A DNA stretch of 64,000 nucleotides from Pontibacterium granulatum (GCF_029961155.1 NZ_JASBRH010000002.1:268859-332858); one strand, 5' to 3'. Positions 20,572 to 31,183 are shown, counted from the stretch's first letter. A program made the numbers and translations. Notes: a model not told the origin generated them from the letters alone.

Positions 20572-21330
20572 ATGAAACTGAAAACGACTCTGGTTGGCGG
20601 TCTGCTGGCTGCTGCAATGTCTCTGAGCGCGGGCCTGGCACAGGCTGGCGACACAATCCGTATCGCAACCGAAGGCGCGTATGCACCGTTCAACATGGTG
20701 GATGCCAGTGGTCAGCTGCAGGGCTTTGACGTGGATATCGCCAAAGCGCTGTGTGCCGAGATGAAAGCGGACTGCGATATCGTGGCTCAGGACTGGGATG
20801 GCATCATTCCGGGTCTGCGTGCTAAGAAATACGACGCGATCATTGCGTCCATGTCGATCACTGAAGAACGCCAGCGCGTCGTAGACTTCACCGATGCTTA
20901 CTACTCCAACGTACTGGCGTTTGTAGCGGCGAAAGGCAAATCCCTGGATACCAGTAAAGACGGCCTGAAAGGTCTGGTGGTAGGTGCGCAGCGTGCGACT
21001 ATCGCCGGCCAGCACCTGGAAGACCAGTTGGGTGATGTAGTTACCGTTAAGCTATACGACACTCAGGACAATGCGTACCTGGACCTGGAAGCAGGCCGCC
21101 TGGATGCACTGCTGTCCGACAAATTCCCGGCCTACGACTGGCTGAGCACCGATGCGGGCCAGACGTTTGAGTTCAAAGGCAGCGACATCGACATCAACGA
21201 CAAGATCGGCATCGCGGTACGTAAAAATGATCCGCTGACCGACAAGTTCAACCGCGCTCTGAAAGCGATCGTGGATAACGGCAAATACGCCGAGATCAAC
21301 GCCCGCTACTTCCCGTTCTCTATTTATTAA
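20572..21330 (+). CDS. aotJ: Arginine/ornithine periplasmic binding protein
   Basis: 252 residues. Sec signal peptide MKLKTTLVGGLLAAAMSLSA ending at AQA near residue 25, then a type II periplasmic binding fold (IRIATEGAYAPFNMVDASGQLQGFDVDIAKALCAEM, DWDGIIPGLRAKKYDAIIASMSITEERQ). Family of ArgT/HisJ/AotJ, which bind lysine, arginine, ornithine or histidine in the periplasm. A good ribosome binding site (GGAAG) precedes the ATG. It is followed by a hairpin, as is common after highly expressed binding-protein genes. Confidence 0.93.
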   Translation: MKLKTTLVGGLLAAAMSLSAGLAQAGDTIRIATEGAYAPFNMVDASGQLQGFDVDIAKALCAEMKADCDIVAQDWDGIIPGLRAKKYDAIIASMSITEERQRVVDFTDAYYSNVLAFVAAKGKSLDTSKDGLKGLVVGAQRATIAGQHLEDQLGDVVTVKLYDTQDNAYLDLEAGRLDALLSDKFPAYDWLSTDAGQTFEFKGSDIDINDKIGIAVRKNDPLTDKFNRALKAIVDNGKYAEINARYFPFSIY

Positions 21331-21336
21331 GGAAAT

Positions 21337-21381
21337 ACAGGTCCGAATCTGTTCAGGCTCTCAGAAACTTTTCGGACCAGT
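21337..21381 (+). repeat. Intercistronic hairpin between aotJ and aotQ
   Basis: ACAGGTCCGAA (21337-21347) pairs with TTCGGACCAGT (21371-21381) with one mismatch and a 23-nt loop. There is no T tract. It probably protects the 3' end of the aotJ message and so favours binding protein over permease, as in his and mal operons. Confidence 0.5.
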
Positions 21382-21457
21382 TTCCCTTTCGTATAGCGAA
21401 CGATTTCCCGCCAGCGCTCCGTTGGCGGGCTGCTCCATCTCCCGTTGAGGATTACCG

Positions 21458-22147
21458 ATGTTTGATATCAGAGGATTCGGCGACCAGCTTTGGGCTGGTA
21501 CGTTAGTCACCATCGAGCTGGCGTTGGCCAGTCTGTTACTGGGCTTGGTCCTAGGCTTGTTGGGTGCGACGGCCCGACTGTCGGGTAACCGCGTTGCCCG
21601 TACGATCTCCACCGCCTATACCACCGTGATTCGTGGCATTCCCGAGCTGCTGACGGTGCTGATCATCTACTTCGGTGCGACAACGGTCCTGATGAGCGTG
21701 GCCAGCATGTTTGGCTACGACGAATATATCGAAGTGGGTCCGTTTGCCGCCGGTGTGGTGGCGCTGGGCCTGACCTTTGGTGCCTATGCCAGTGAAGTAT
21801 TCCGCGGTGCGATTCAGGCAATCCCGAAAGGCCAGCAGGAAGCGGGCTTGGCGATTGGTATGACACCGTTGAAGATCTTCTGGCGTATCACCATGCCGCA
21901 GTTGTGGCGCCTGGCGCTTCCTGGGTTGGGTAACCTGTTTCTGGTGTTGCTGAAAGATACGGCACTGGTGTCCGTGGTGGGTTTGCACGACATCATGCTG
22001 AAAACCCGCGATGCGGTGAGCTACACCAAAGAGCCGTTCCTGTTTTATATGGCCGCAGCGTTTATCTATCTGACACTGACCATTATCTCCATGGTGTTTA
22101 TTCACTACATGGAAAAACGTAACAACCGCTGGGTGGGGAGAGCGTAA
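21458..22147 (+). CDS. aotQ: Arginine/ornithine ABC transporter permease
   Basis: 229 residues, HisQ/AotQ-type inner-membrane permease of the histidine/glutamine/opine family. Several membrane segments; the coupling EAA loop is seen as GAIQAIPKGQQEAGLAIGMTPLKIFWRITMPQLWR near residue 125. Start ATG 21458 with GAGG upstream. Its stop overlaps the aotM start by one base (TAATG). Confidence 0.93.
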   Translation: MFDIRGFGDQLWAGTLVTIELALASLLLGLVLGLLGATARLSGNRVARTISTAYTTVIRGIPELLTVLIIYFGATTVLMSVASMFGYDEYIEVGPFAAGVVALGLTFGAYASEVFRGAIQAIPKGQQEAGLAIGMTPLKIFWRITMPQLWRLALPGLGNLFLVLLKDTALVSVVGLHDIMLKTRDAVSYTKEPFLFYMAAAFIYLTLTIISMVFIHYMEKRNNRWVGRA

Positions 22148-22845
22148 TGGATTTTTCTGTTGTTATTGAGTACTTCCCACGCCTCATGCAGGGGGCGTTG
22201 ACCACCCTTGAGCTGGTTCTGATCTCCGGCATTATCGGCTCGGTGCTGGCACTGCCTATTGGCCTTGCGCGTCATTCACGCCGCCTGTGGCTGCGTGCGA
22301 TCCCGTATTGCTACATCTTTTTCTTCCGTGGCACACCGCTGCTGGTGCAGATCTTCCTGGTGTACTACGGCCTGGCCCAGTTTGAAGAGGTTAAAAACAG
22401 TTCGCTCTGGCCGTACCTGCGCGAGCCGTACTGGTGCGCCATTATCGCCTTCTCTCTTAATACCGCTGCCTATACCGCAGAGATCCTGCGTGGCGCGCTG
22501 GCGGCCGTGCCCAAAGGAGAGGTCGAAGCTGCAAAAACTATCGGTATGCGCCAGGTGCAATTGTACCGCCGCATTATGCTGCCGCGTGCGTTTGGCATGA
22601 TCATGCCGGCGTACGGTAACGAGGTGATCCTGATGCTGAAGGGCAGTGCGCTGGCATCCACGATTACTCTGCTGGACCTGACTGGCATGGCACGCACGAT
22701 TATTGCCCGTACCTACACCCCAATTGAGATCTTCCTGGCGGCGGGAGGTATTTATCTGGTGATCAGTATGGTGATCATCATGCTGTTCCGTCAGCTGGAG
22801 CGTCGCCAAAATCGTCATCTGCAACCGATTGCAGTGCGAGGGTAG
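22147..22845 (+). CDS. aotM: Arginine/ornithine ABC transporter permease
   Basis: 232 residues, partner permease (HisM/AotM family). EAA loop GALAAVPKGEVEAAKTIGMRQVQLYRRIMLPRAF near residue 118; FRGTPLLVQIFLVYYGL near residue 60. Translation is coupled to aotQ by the TAATG overlap. The transporter set lacks an aotO-type gene found in Pseudomonas. Confidence 0.93.
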   Translation: MDFSVVIEYFPRLMQGALTTLELVLISGIIGSVLALPIGLARHSRRLWLRAIPYCYIFFFRGTPLLVQIFLVYYGLAQFEEVKNSSLWPYLREPYWCAIIAFSLNTAAYTAEILRGALAAVPKGEVEAAKTIGMRQVQLYRRIMLPRAFGMIMPAYGNEVILMLKGSALASTITLLDLTGMARTIIARTYTPIEIFLAAGGIYLVISMVIIMLFRQLERRQNRHLQPIAVRG

Positions 22846-23032
22846 ATCGCGGTAGGTTAAGACATAAATGTTCAGGTTGAATTGGTTCTTTTGTCGCGCA
22901 TCGCCGCTGCAAACGTACCGATTCGACTATGATTGATCTTTAAGGAAAGAACGACTGTGTCTTGATCGTGCAGCGGTAAGCTTATTTCAGGCAGGAGCCA
23001 CATTGCGGCTCCGAATGGAGAATAAATACAAG

Positions 23033-26000
23033 ATGTCCAACCATTGCAGCCGTAAAGAAAAACTTCTCAACCAACTGGCAGAGCAGGTTAACCACAACCT
23101 GCCTGCGGATGTTGCCACCAAACTCAACACCTTCTCCGAACTCTATTACCAGGTCTCTCCCGACGAAGAAGTGTCGGCGCGTCCTCTGGAGCAGCTGTAC
23201 GACGCCACGCTCTCCTGTTGGGAGTTCATTCAGGATTATGATTACGAAGCGCCGAAGGTACGCGTCTTCAACCCGGATCTGGAAAAGCACGGTTGGCACA
23301 GCAACCACACGGTGATTCAGATCCTGTTCCCGGATATGCCGTTTCTGGTGGATTCGGTACGGATGGAGTTGAACCGTCGTGAGGTGTCGATCCATGCGAT
23401 CCACAATGCGGTATTGCAGGTTGAGCGTGACGGCGACAAGCTGAAAGGTTTCTCCCATGAAGGGCGTGATGAGTCCTTTATCTACTTGGAAGTGGACCGC
23501 CACAGCGATAAGGAGTGGATAAAAACTACGTGTGATGCCTTGGTTGAGATACACCGCATTGTCGAATGTGCGGTGCATGACTATAAGCCGATGAAGGCTC
23601 GAGCCCAGGAAATGGTGTCAGAGCTGCGCGCCGCAGAGCATGTGCGCGACCGCACAGAAGCCGAAGAAGCGGCTGAGTTCATAGCCTGGCTGTTGGATGA
23701 TCACTTTACCTTCCTGGCGTACGACGAACTGGATTTTGAGCAAGGTGAAGACAGCTTCAGCGCGTCGCTGAAGAAGGATAGTGTGCTCGGCACCCTGCGC
23801 TTGGAAAATATTTCGGCCTTGGCGCAACGTTACGCGTCGCTGAGTGCCGATGAAGAGTGCTCCATGCAGGACAATGCGCCGTTGCTGCTGGCTAAGTACA
23901 GCAAGCGCTCTCGAGTGCATCGCCCGGCCTACATGGACCTGATCGTGGTAAAACGTTTTGACGATGAAGGTCGTGTAGTCGGTGAACGTCGTTTCTACGG
24001 TTTGTATACTTCTCCGGTCTACCATGAGCGCCTGAATCGTATCCCGCTGATCCGTCGCAAGGTCGAGCGCACCTTGCATGCCAGTGGCTTCTCCCACAGC
24101 GGGTACAGTGGCAAAGCACTGTTGACGATCCTGAACGATATGCCGCGGGATGAGTTATTCCTCTCTACCGACAGTGAGTTGATGGATCTGGCGATGGGGA
24201 TCCTGAACCTGCAGGAGCGTCGCAAAGCCCGTCTGCTGATGCGCCGGGACCGTTGCGGCAAGTTCTGTACCTTCCTCTACTACGTACCGCGTGATGTGTT
24301 TGGGACCGTGCTGCGTTTGCAGGTCCAGGACATCATTGCAGGCGCCCTGAAGGCAACGGATTCAGAGTTTACCACCACCTTCACCGAGTCGGTCCTGGCG
24401 CGTGTGTATTACGTGATGCGTATCGATCCGACTACAGAGTCCGAGATCGACTTTGATGCAATCGAGGCGGAAGTGGTACAGGCATCCCGTTCTTGGGACG
24501 ATGATCTTCACCATGCGCTGGTGGAAACCTGCGGTGAGGAGAAGGGCAACCGCTATACCAACCAGTACCGCCATGCATTTAGGTCCGCCTACCGTGAGCA
24601 CTTCTCGCCGGCCAGTGCTGTGTATGACATTCAACGCATTGAGGCGTTGTCGGAAGACAATCCGGTAACCATGAGTTTCTATCGCGTGCTGGAGCAGACC
24701 CAGGACCTGCTGCGCTTTAAGCTGTTCAATGCAGATAAACCGCTGATTCTCTCCGATGTGATCCCAGTGTTGGAAAATCTGGGGATGCAGGTGGTGGGGG
24801 AGCACCCGTACGAGGTGCACAAGACTAATGGCAATGTGTATTGGATTCACGATTTTACCCTGATCTATCACCACGGCGAGACCGTGGTTTTGGAAGATGT
24901 GAAGCAGGTTTTTCAGGAAGCCTTTGCCAGCATCTGGAGTGGTCGAGCGGAGAATGATGAATTTAACAAACTGGTTATTGGTGGCAACCTGAGCTGGCGT
25001 GAAGTGGCGATGTTGCGCGCCTATGCTCGCTATAATCAGCAGATCCGTTTTGGTTTCTCCCAGCCGTATATCGCCGATACGCTGGCGCGTCACTTGCAGG
25101 TTTCCAAGCTACTGGTGGCGCTTTTCCGCGCGCGGTTTGAGCCGAGTCGTCAGGACAGCAGTAAGGTAGAAGCCCTGGTCGGTCGTATCGAGTCGAGCAT
25201 TGTGGATGCTCTGGATAAAGTGGATAACCTCAATGATGACCAGATCCTGCGTCGCTACCTGGAGCTGATTAAAGCGACCCTGCGTACCAACTACTTCCAG
25301 AAGGATGCTCAGGGCGAATTGAAGGATTACTTCTCATTCAAACTGAGCCCGCATGCGATTGCGGACATTCCATTGCCGCGCCCGATGTTCGAGGTGTTTG
25401 TGTACTCCGCCCGTGTGGAGGGCGTGCACTTGCGCGGCGGTAAGGTGGCCCGTGGTGGCTTGCGCTGGTCCGATCGACTGGAGGATTACCGCACCGAGGT
25501 GCTGGGTCTAGTGAAGGCCCAGCAGGTGAAAAACGCAGTCATCGTGCCGGTGGGGGCTAAAGGTGGCTTTGTCGCTAAGCAGCTGCCAGAGCGTGGTAGC
25601 CGTGAAGAGATCCAGGCGGAAGGCATCGCTAGCTATCAGACATTTATCAGTGCACTGCTGGATATCACTGATGACCTGAAAGCGGGTGAGGTGGTGCCAC
25701 CGGTGGATGTGGTGCGTCTTGATGAGGACGACCCGTACTTTGTCGTGGCCGCCGATAAGGGCACCGCAACCTTCTCCGATATTGCCAACGAGATCGCGGA
25801 AAGCCGAGATTTCTGGCTGGGTGATGCGTTTGCCTCCGGCGGCTCCCAGGGATACGATCACAAGGGCATGGGGATCACCGCCCGTGGCGCCTGGGAGTCT
25901 GTAAAACTGCACTTCCGCGAGCTGGGTCTGGATACCCAGAGCGAAGACTTCACCGTGATCGGTATCGGCGATATGGCGGGTGATGTGTTTGGTAACGGCA

Positions 26001-27856
26001 TGCTGCTGTCTGAGCATATCCAGCTCTGTGCCGCCTTTAACCACATGCATATCTTTATCGATCCGAACCCGGATGCGGCTAGCACCTACGTTGAGCGCAA
26101 GCGTATGTTCGAGCTGCCACGCTCCAGCTGGGAGGACTACGACAAGTCACTGATTTCCGCTGGTGGCGGCGTTTTCTCCCGTGCTGCGAAGTGGATTGAG
26201 ATCAGTCCGGAGATGAAAGCGCGCTTTGATATCAAAGAAGACCGCCTCTCTCCGAATGATCTGTTGCGTGCGCTTCTGAAAGCACCGGTAGACCTGATCT
26301 GGAACGGCGGTATTGGTACGTACGTGAAGGGCTCCGGCGAAACCCACGCCGATGTGGGGGACAAAGCTAACGACAGTCTGCGTATCAACGGTAACGAGCT
26401 GCGCTGCAGGGTGCTGGGCGAGGGCGGCAACCTGGGCTTCACCCAGCTGGGCCGTGTTGAGTTCTGTGCCAAAGGCGGTAAATCCAATACCGACTTTATA
26501 GACAACGCTGGTGGCGTGGACTGCTCCGACCACGAAGTCAACATCAAGATCCTGCTCAACGAGGTGGTGGCGAACGGTGATATGACCGTGAAACAGCGTA
26601 ACGCCTTGTTGCGCGAAATGACCGACGAAGTAGCCGAGCTGGTGCTGCAGAACAACTATCACCAGGCGCAGGCGATCAGTGTGGCGGAAGGTCATGCCCG
26701 TAATTCCATTGACGACTATATCCATCTGATCGACCGTCTCGAGGACGAGGGCAAACTGAATCGTGCCCTGGAGTTTATCCCGGCGGATGATGATCTGCAG
26801 GAGCGCAAAGCACGGCAGCAAGGGCTTACCCGCCCAGAGTTGTCGGTACTGATCTCGTATGTTAAAGCAGAGTTAAAAGAGAGTCTGATCGATTCCTGGA
26901 TTACCTCCGATGATTACCTGAGTAACGAGATCCTGACCGCGTTTCCGCAGCGTCTGGTGAGCGACTTCGAGCAGGAGATCCGTCAGCACCGACTGTACCG
27001 TGAAATCATCGCGACCCAGACTGCCAACGGCATGGTGAATACCATGGGTATCACCTTCGTGGAACGCCTGCGTCAGAGCAGTGGTGCAGGCCTGTCCGAA
27101 ATCTCTGCCGCCTACGTGATCGCCCGGGATGTCTTTGATATCCAGCAACTGTGGGCAGATATAGAAGCCCTGGATAACCAGGTGCCATCTGCGCTGCAGC
27201 AGAAAATGATGGCCGACATGATCCGTCTGGTGCGCCGCGCAACCTTGTGGTTCCTGCGTCATCGCCACCAGGAAACATCGGTAAGCGATATAGTTGCTGA
27301 ATTCCGTCCGGGTGTGCGTACCGTCCGTAACATGATGGCTGATCTGATCAAGGGTGATCCGCGGGAAAGCTGGCAGCGTAAAAACGATGCGCTGGTGGAC
27401 GCGGGCATCCCAGAGGAGCTGGCAGCCGTCGTGGCCGGATCTGACAGCCTTTATTCGTTGCTGGGTATCATTAAAGCAGTGGAAGAGACCGGGCAGCCGC
27501 TGGAACGTGTGGCACAGATCTACTTTGATCTGGGCGAGCGTTTGGAGTTGCATTGGTTTGACCAGCAGTTGAAGGAGATCAAAGTCAGTAACCTGTGGCA
27601 GACAATGGCCCGTGACGGCTGCCGCGAAGACCTCACCAGTCACCAGCAAGCGATAACCGTGTCGCTGATCAACGCTGCGCAGGCATCCGGTACAGAGGAC
27701 AGTGAGCTCTGCGCTGAAGAGTGGCTGAGTAAACGCGAAGCCTTGCTGCACCGCTGGCAGCGTTTCCTGTCTGAGATTCGTAGCAGCAGCAGCAATGATT
27801 TTTCTATCTTTAGTGTGGCAACCCGCGAGTTGCTTGAACTGGCACAGGCGCGGTAA
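23033..27856 (+). CDS. gdhB: Large NAD-dependent glutamate dehydrogenase (180-kDa class)
   Basis: Oxidises L-glutamate, the end product of the arginine pathway, to 2-oxoglutarate and ammonia with NAD. About 1607 residues, the size of the GDH180/GdhB class: N-terminal ACT-like regulatory domains, a central catalytic domain and a long C-terminal helical domain. Seen in the catalytic part: substrate lysine region GAKGGFVAKQLP, SGGSQGYDHKGMGITARGAWESVK, and the nucleotide loop GIGDMAGDVFGNGML. The start is uncertain among TTG 23003 (GGAG 6 nt upstream), ATG 23015 and ATG 23033. One TGTCGC core lies at 22892-22897 but without the AA spacing, so ArgR control is suggested by context, not by a clear site. 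Confidence 0.95.
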   Translation: MSNHCSRKEKLLNQLAEQVNHNLPADVATKLNTFSELYYQVSPDEEVSARPLEQLYDATLSCWEFIQDYDYEAPKVRVFNPDLEKHGWHSNHTVIQILFPDMPFLVDSVRMELNRREVSIHAIHNAVLQVERDGDKLKGFSHEGRDESFIYLEVDRHSDKEWIKTTCDALVEIHRIVECAVHDYKPMKARAQEMVSELRAAEHVRDRTEAEEAAEFIAWLLDDHFTFLAYDELDFEQGEDSFSASLKKDSVLGTLRLENISALAQRYASLSADEECSMQDNAPLLLAKYSKRSRVHRPAYMDLIVVKRFDDEGRVVGERRFYGLYTSPVYHERLNRIPLIRRKVERTLHASGFSHSGYSGKALLTILNDMPRDELFLSTDSELMDLAMGILNLQERRKARLLMRRDRCGKFCTFLYYVPRDVFGTVLRLQVQDIIAGALKATDSEFTTTFTESVLARVYYVMRIDPTTESEIDFDAIEAEVVQASRSWDDDLHHALVETCGEEKGNRYTNQYRHAFRSAYREHFSPASAVYDIQRIEALSEDNPVTMSFYRVLEQTQDLLRFKLFNADKPLILSDVIPVLENLGMQVVGEHPYEVHKTNGNVYWIHDFTLIYHHGETVVLEDVKQVFQEAFASIWSGRAENDEFNKLVIGGNLSWREVAMLRAYARYNQQIRFGFSQPYIADTLARHLQVSKLLVALFRARFEPSRQDSSKVEALVGRIESSIVDALDKVDNLNDDQILRRYLELIKATLRTNYFQKDAQGELKDYFSFKLSPHAIADIPLPRPMFEVFVYSARVEGVHLRGGKVARGGLRWSDRLEDYRTEVLGLVKAQQVKNAVIVPVGAKGGFVAKQLPERGSREEIQAEGIASYQTFISALLDITDDLKAGEVVPPVDVVRLDEDDPYFVVAADKGTATFSDIANEIAESRDFWLGDAFASGGSQGYDHKGMGITARGAWESVKLHFRELGLDTQSEDFTVIGIGDMAGDVFGNGMLLSEHIQLCAAFNHMHIFIDPNPDAASTYVERKRMFELPRSSWEDYDKSLISAGGGVFSRAAKWIEISPEMKARFDIKEDRLSPNDLLRALLKAPVDLIWNGGIGTYVKGSGETHADVGDKANDSLRINGNELRCRVLGEGGNLGFTQLGRVEFCAKGGKSNTDFIDNAGGVDCSDHEVNIKILLNEVVANGDMTVKQRNALLREMTDEVAELVLQNNYHQAQAISVAEGHARNSIDDYIHLIDRLEDEGKLNRALEFIPADDDLQERKARQQGLTRPELSVLISYVKAELKESLIDSWITSDDYLSNEILTAFPQRLVSDFEQEIRQHRLYREIIATQTANGMVNTMGITFVERLRQSSGAGLSEISAAYVIARDVFDIQQLWADIEALDNQVPSALQQKMMADMIRLVRRATLWFLRHRHQETSVSDIVAEFRPGVRTVRNMMADLIKGDPRESWQRKNDALVDAGIPEELAAVVAGSDSLYSLLGIIKAVEETGQPLERVAQIYFDLGERLELHWFDQQLKEIKVSNLWQTMARDGCREDLTSHQQAITVSLINAAQASGTEDSELCAEEWLSKREALLHRWQRFLSEIRSSSSNDFSIFSVATRELLELAQAR

Positions 27857-27938
27857 CCCCGCGCTTTAGCCTCCTAATCAACAAAAATAATAATTCCGGA
27901 CTGGTTACCCATCGGTCCGGCTCATCGCGAGACTATCC

Positions 27939-28154
27939 ATGACCGCTATTCACTCCTTTGCACCCATCCGCACCGCTTATCGAATTCACCAGGCCGCTGC
28001 CGACAGCTGGTGGGTGTACCACCACAACGTGGGTAAAAACGGTAACCTGAGCCTCGCGTCCCGCGTGGTGTTCTTTGGTAACAGTCAGTCCCAGATCAAG
28101 GAGTGGCTTCAGCGCCGTGATGATCAGCAGGTGTTCCTGTTGGGTGATATCTGA
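27939..28154 (+). CDS. Small hypothetical protein, 71 residues
   Basis: ORF of 71 residues (MTAIHSFAPIRTAYRIHQAA... ending QQVFLLGDI) between gdhB and thrS on the same strand. Composition is normal for a soluble protein, with no membrane segment; SWWVYHHNVGKNGNLSLASRVVFFGNS is the central part. Only a weak GAG precedes the ATG. No family is recognised. Fairly even codon use and the absence of a longer competing frame support it as a real small gene. Confidence 0.5.
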   Translation: MTAIHSFAPIRTAYRIHQAAADSWWVYHHNVGKNGNLSLASRVVFFGNSQSQIKEWLQRRDDQQVFLLGDI

Positions 28155-28356
28155 TCCATTCTCATAATGCTGTGTAGGACGGATGACGCCCACTAAAAAA
28201 CAGGCAAATTTCTTAGTCTCGGTTCTGGGTTATCCAGTGCCTTTGCGTTAAAATATCGCCCCTTTGTCGGTAGCTCCGGCTAGAATTTATTTATCACTCA
28301 AACGCAAAGTACTTATGTGGCCTGTCGTAGGGGCCACCACTGAGCAAGGATTAAAA

Positions 28357-30273
28357 ATGCCTGTAATTACCCTCCCTGACGGAAGTAAACGTGAGTTCGA
28401 ACAGTCAGTTACTGTCTTTGACGTAGCCGCGGATATTGGCGCTGGTCTGGCAAAAGCGACCCTGGCTGGCAAAGTAAACGGTGAGCTGGTTGACGCAAGT
28501 TTCACCATCACCGAAGACAGCGAACTTTCGATTGTCACGGCTCGCGATGAAGAAGGCCTGGAAGTGATCCGTCACTCTTGTGCTCACCTGATGGCGATGG
28601 CTGTACAGGAACTGTTCCCGGGTGCACAGGTAACCATCGGTCCGGTTATCGAAGACGGCTTCTACTACGACTTCGCTTATGAGCGTCCGTTTACCCCGGA
28701 AGACCTGGTTGCGATTGAGAAGAAAATGGGCGAACTGGCCAAGCAGAACCTGCCGGTAAGCCGTTCTCTGATGAACCGCGACGAAGCGGTTGCGATGTTC
28801 GAGAAGATGGGTGAGAAATACAAAGTCGAGCTGCTGGAAGCGATTCCGGACGAGCAAGACCTGTCTTTTTACTCCCAGGGCGACTTTATCGACCTGTGTC
28901 GTGGACCACACGTACCGTCCACCGGTCATATCAAAGCGTTCAAATTGATGAAAGTTGCCGGTGCATACTGGCGCGGCGACTCCAACAACGAGATGCTGCA
29001 GCGTATCTACGGCACCGCGTGGGGCGACAAGAAAGCGCTGAAAGCGTACCTGCACCGCCTGGAGGAAGCAGAGAAGCGCGACCACCGCAAACTGGGTAAA
29101 CAGCTGAACCTGTTCCATCTGCAGGAAGAAGCGCCGGGTATGGTGTTCTGGCACCCGCACGGCTGGACCCTGTATCAGGAGATCGAGCAGTACATGCGTG
29201 GCAAGCTGCGCCGTCGCAACTACGTTGAGGTGAAAACCCCTCAGGTTGTTGAGCGTACGCTGTGGGAGAAATCCGGTCACTGGGAGAAATTCTCTGAGGA
29301 GATGTTTACCACTCACTCCGAGAGCCGTGATTTTGCTGTTAAGCCGATGAACTGCCCATGTCATATTCAGGTGTTCAACCAGGGCCTGCGTTCCTACCGT
29401 GACCTGCCGTTGCGTATGGCGGAGTTTGGTTCTTGTCACCGTAACGAGCCGTCTGGTGCATTGCACGGTATCATGCGCGTGCGTGGCTTCGTGCAGGATG
29501 ATGGTCACATCTTCTGTGCTGAAAACAGCATCCAAAGCGAAGTATCCGAATTTATCGACTTCCTGCACGAAGTGTACGAAGACTTCGGCTTTAACGAAAT
29601 TCAGTATAAGCTGTCTACCCGTCCTGAAAAGCGCGTGGGTAGCGATGAAGTGTGGGACAAAGCTGAGAAAGCGTTGTCCGATGCACTGGACAATGCAGGT
29701 CTGAAATGGGAACTGCTGCCGGGTGAAGGCGCGTTCTACGGACCTAAAATCGAATTCTCCCTGAAAGACTGCCTGGGCCGTGTATGGCAGTGCGGTACTA
29801 TTCAGGTGGACTTCTCTATGCCAGGACGTCTGGACGCACAATTCGTAAACGAAGAAGGCAACCGCGAAACTCCGGTTATGTTGCACCGTGCGATCCTGGG
29901 TTCTTTTGAACGTTTTATCGGTATTTTGATTGAAAACTCCGCGGGCGCACTGCCAACCTGGTTGGCTCCGGTGCAGGCGGTTGTGATGAATATTACCGAT
30001 AAACAGGGCGAATATTGTGAAAAAGTAGCTCAACGTCTTGAAGATGCTGGCTTTAGAGCACAAGCAGACTTGAGAAATGAGAAGATCGGCTTTAAAATTC
30101 GCGAGCGCACTTTACAGAAGGTGCCGTTCCTACTAGTTGTAGGTGATAAGGAAGTAGAGTCTGGATCCGTAGCCGTGCGTACTCGGACGGGTGAGGACCT
30201 GGGTACCTTATCCGTAGACGAGTTTATTGCTCTTCTTGGCAACGAGGTTGCTAAGAAAGGCCGCCAGGAATAA
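28357..30273 (+). CDS. thrS: Threonyl-tRNA synthetase
   Basis: 638 residues, close to E. coli ThrS (642). Start [16 protein letters not shown] at ATG 28357 with AAGGA upstream; the in-frame extension to 28264 is not the start. Domains in order: TGS (1-60), editing domain with [16 protein letters not shown] near residue 74 and the [16 protein letters not shown] region near 176, class II catalytic core ([10 protein letters not shown] near 331; motif 2 [22 protein letters not shown]), and a C-terminal anticodon-binding domain. First gene of the conserved thrS-infC-rpmI-rplT-pheST-ihfA cluster. Confidence 0.98.
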   Translation: MPVITLPDGSKREFEQSVTVFDVAADIGAGLAKATLAGKVNGELVDASFTITEDSELSIVTARDEEGLEVIRHSCAHLMAMAVQELFPGAQVTIGPVIEDGFYYDFAYERPFTPEDLVAIEKKMGELAKQNLPVSRSLMNRDEAVAMFEKMGEKYKVELLEAIPDEQDLSFYSQGDFIDLCRGPHVPSTGHIKAFKLMKVAGAYWRGDSNNEMLQRIYGTAWGDKKALKAYLHRLEEAEKRDHRKLGKQLNLFHLQEEAPGMVFWHPHGWTLYQEIEQYMRGKLRRRNYVEVKTPQVVERTLWEKSGHWEKFSEEMFTTHSESRDFAVKPMNCPCHIQVFNQGLRSYRDLPLRMAEFGSCHRNEPSGALHGIMRVRGFVQDDGHIFCAENSIQSEVSEFIDFLHEVYEDFGFNEIQYKLSTRPEKRVGSDEVWDKAEKALSDALDNAGLKWELLPGEGAFYGPKIEFSLKDCLGRVWQCGTIQVDFSMPGRLDAQFVNEEGNRETPVMLHRAILGSFERFIGILIENSAGALPTWLAPVQAVVMNITDKQGEYCEKVAQRLEDAGFRAQADLRNEKIGFKIRERTLQKVPFLLVVGDKEVESGSVAVRTRTGEDLGTLSVDEFIALLGNEVAKKGRQE

Positions 30274-30294
30274 ATCTGATCAGGAGATATAACC

Positions 30295-30837
30295 ATCAGG
30301 CGCGATAACAGAAGGAACCCTCGCCGCGAGCAGGGTCCAATGATCAACGATAATATCCGAGCAAAAGAGTGCCGACTGATTGGTCCAGACGGTAGCCAGA
30401 TTGGTATCGTACCGTTTAAAGATGCTCTTGAGGCTGCTCAAGATGCAGGACTTGACCTAGTACAGATCGCTGATTCCGATCCCATCGTATGTAAGGTGAT
30501 GGATTACGGTAAGCACGTGTACGAACAGAAGAAGCAGGCTGCTGAAGCGAAGAAGAAGCAGCACCAGATTCAGGTCAAGGAAGTGAAATTCCGTCCTAAT
30601 ACGGAAGAAGGGGATTATCAGGTAAAACTACGCAACCTGATACGTTTCCTTGAAGCCGGAGACAAAGCGAAGGTAACCCTGCGTTACCGTGGTCGTGAGA
30701 TGGCCCACCAGGAGCTGGGTATGCAGCTGATGCGTCGGATCGAGGAAGATCTGATTGAGCTGGGTACCGTTGAGCAGCGTCCTAAGATGGAAGGCCGTCA
30801 ACTGACCATGATGATTGCTCCGAAGAAGAAAAAGTAA
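30295..30837 (+). CDS. infC: Translation initiation factor IF-3 with non-AUG start
   Basis: IF-3 prevents premature 70S formation and checks the start codon. The first ATG in frame (30340) would give a 165-residue protein, but homology ([25 protein letters not shown], compare Pseudomonas TIKREMR...PINENI) continues upstream, with no upstream ATG. The best start is ATC 30295, 8 nt after AGGAG (30282-30286), giving about 180 residues; ATA 30289 fits the family alignment (MTI...) but is only 2 nt from that motif. Rare AUU/AUC/AUA starts are known for infC and allow IF-3 to repress its own synthesis. C-terminal core: [45 protein letters not shown]. Confidence 0.93.
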   Translation: MRRDNRRNPRREQGPMINDNIRAKECRLIGPDGSQIGIVPFKDALEAAQDAGLDLVQIADSDPIVCKVMDYGKHVYEQKKQAAEAKKKQHQIQVKEVKFRPNTEEGDYQVKLRNLIRFLEAGDKAKVTLRYRGREMAHQELGMQLMRRIEEDLIELGTVEQRPKMEGRQLTMMIAPKKKK

Positions 30838-30852
30838 CCTGTATTTCAGCAT

Positions 30853-30890
30853 ACCCGTAACTGCTTCCAGGTGGAGCAGCTACGGGTTTT
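30853..30890 (+). terminator. Hairpin with T tract between infC and rpmI (attenuator-like)
   Basis: ACCCGTAACTGCT (30853-30865) pairs with AGCAGCTACGGGT (30875-30887) with one mismatch, followed by TTT and a T-rich stretch. As the genes are normally co-transcribed, this is likely a partial terminator or an element of the ribosomal-protein leader. Confidence 0.6.
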
Positions 30891-30937
30891 GTTGTTTGTC
30901 AGGTGAAAGATAACTAACGAATGCGTGGAGATTAGTA

Positions 30938-31132
30938 ATGCCTAAAATTAAATCTTGCCGCGGTGCGGCTAAGCGTTTCAAGAAAACTGCCAACGGCTTC
31001 AAGCACAAGCAGTCTTTCACTAGCCACATTCTGACTAAGAAATCTACCAAGCGTAAGCGTCAGCTGCGCCCTATGATGCAGGTTCACGCTGCTGATCAGG
31101 CTCTGATCAAACGCATGCTGCCATACATCTAA
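30938..31132 (+). CDS. rpmI: Ribosomal protein bL35
   Basis: 64 residues, highly basic: [20 protein letters not shown] at the start and [20 protein letters not shown] near the end, the bL35 signature. Large-subunit protein, co-transcribed with rplT 51 bp downstream. GTGGAG precedes the start. Confidence 0.98.
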   Translation: MPKIKSCRGAAKRFKKTANGFKHKQSFTSHILTKKSTKRKRQLRPMMQVHAADQALIKRMLPYI

Positions 31133-31183
31133 GTATTGGTTTTTATTTTTTAGTTTAAGAATTTGTAAAGAAGGAAGATTGTC

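Noticed and set aside
22892..22897. TGTCGC upstream of gdhB as an ArgR operator
   Set aside because: The AA at the required distance and a second half-site 21 bp away are missing, so it is only mentioned as a possible weak core.
23003..23032. TTG 23003 as a firm start for gdhB
   Set aside because: It has a good ribosome binding site but ATG 23015 and ATG 23033 are also possible; the choice cannot be made without aligned homologues.
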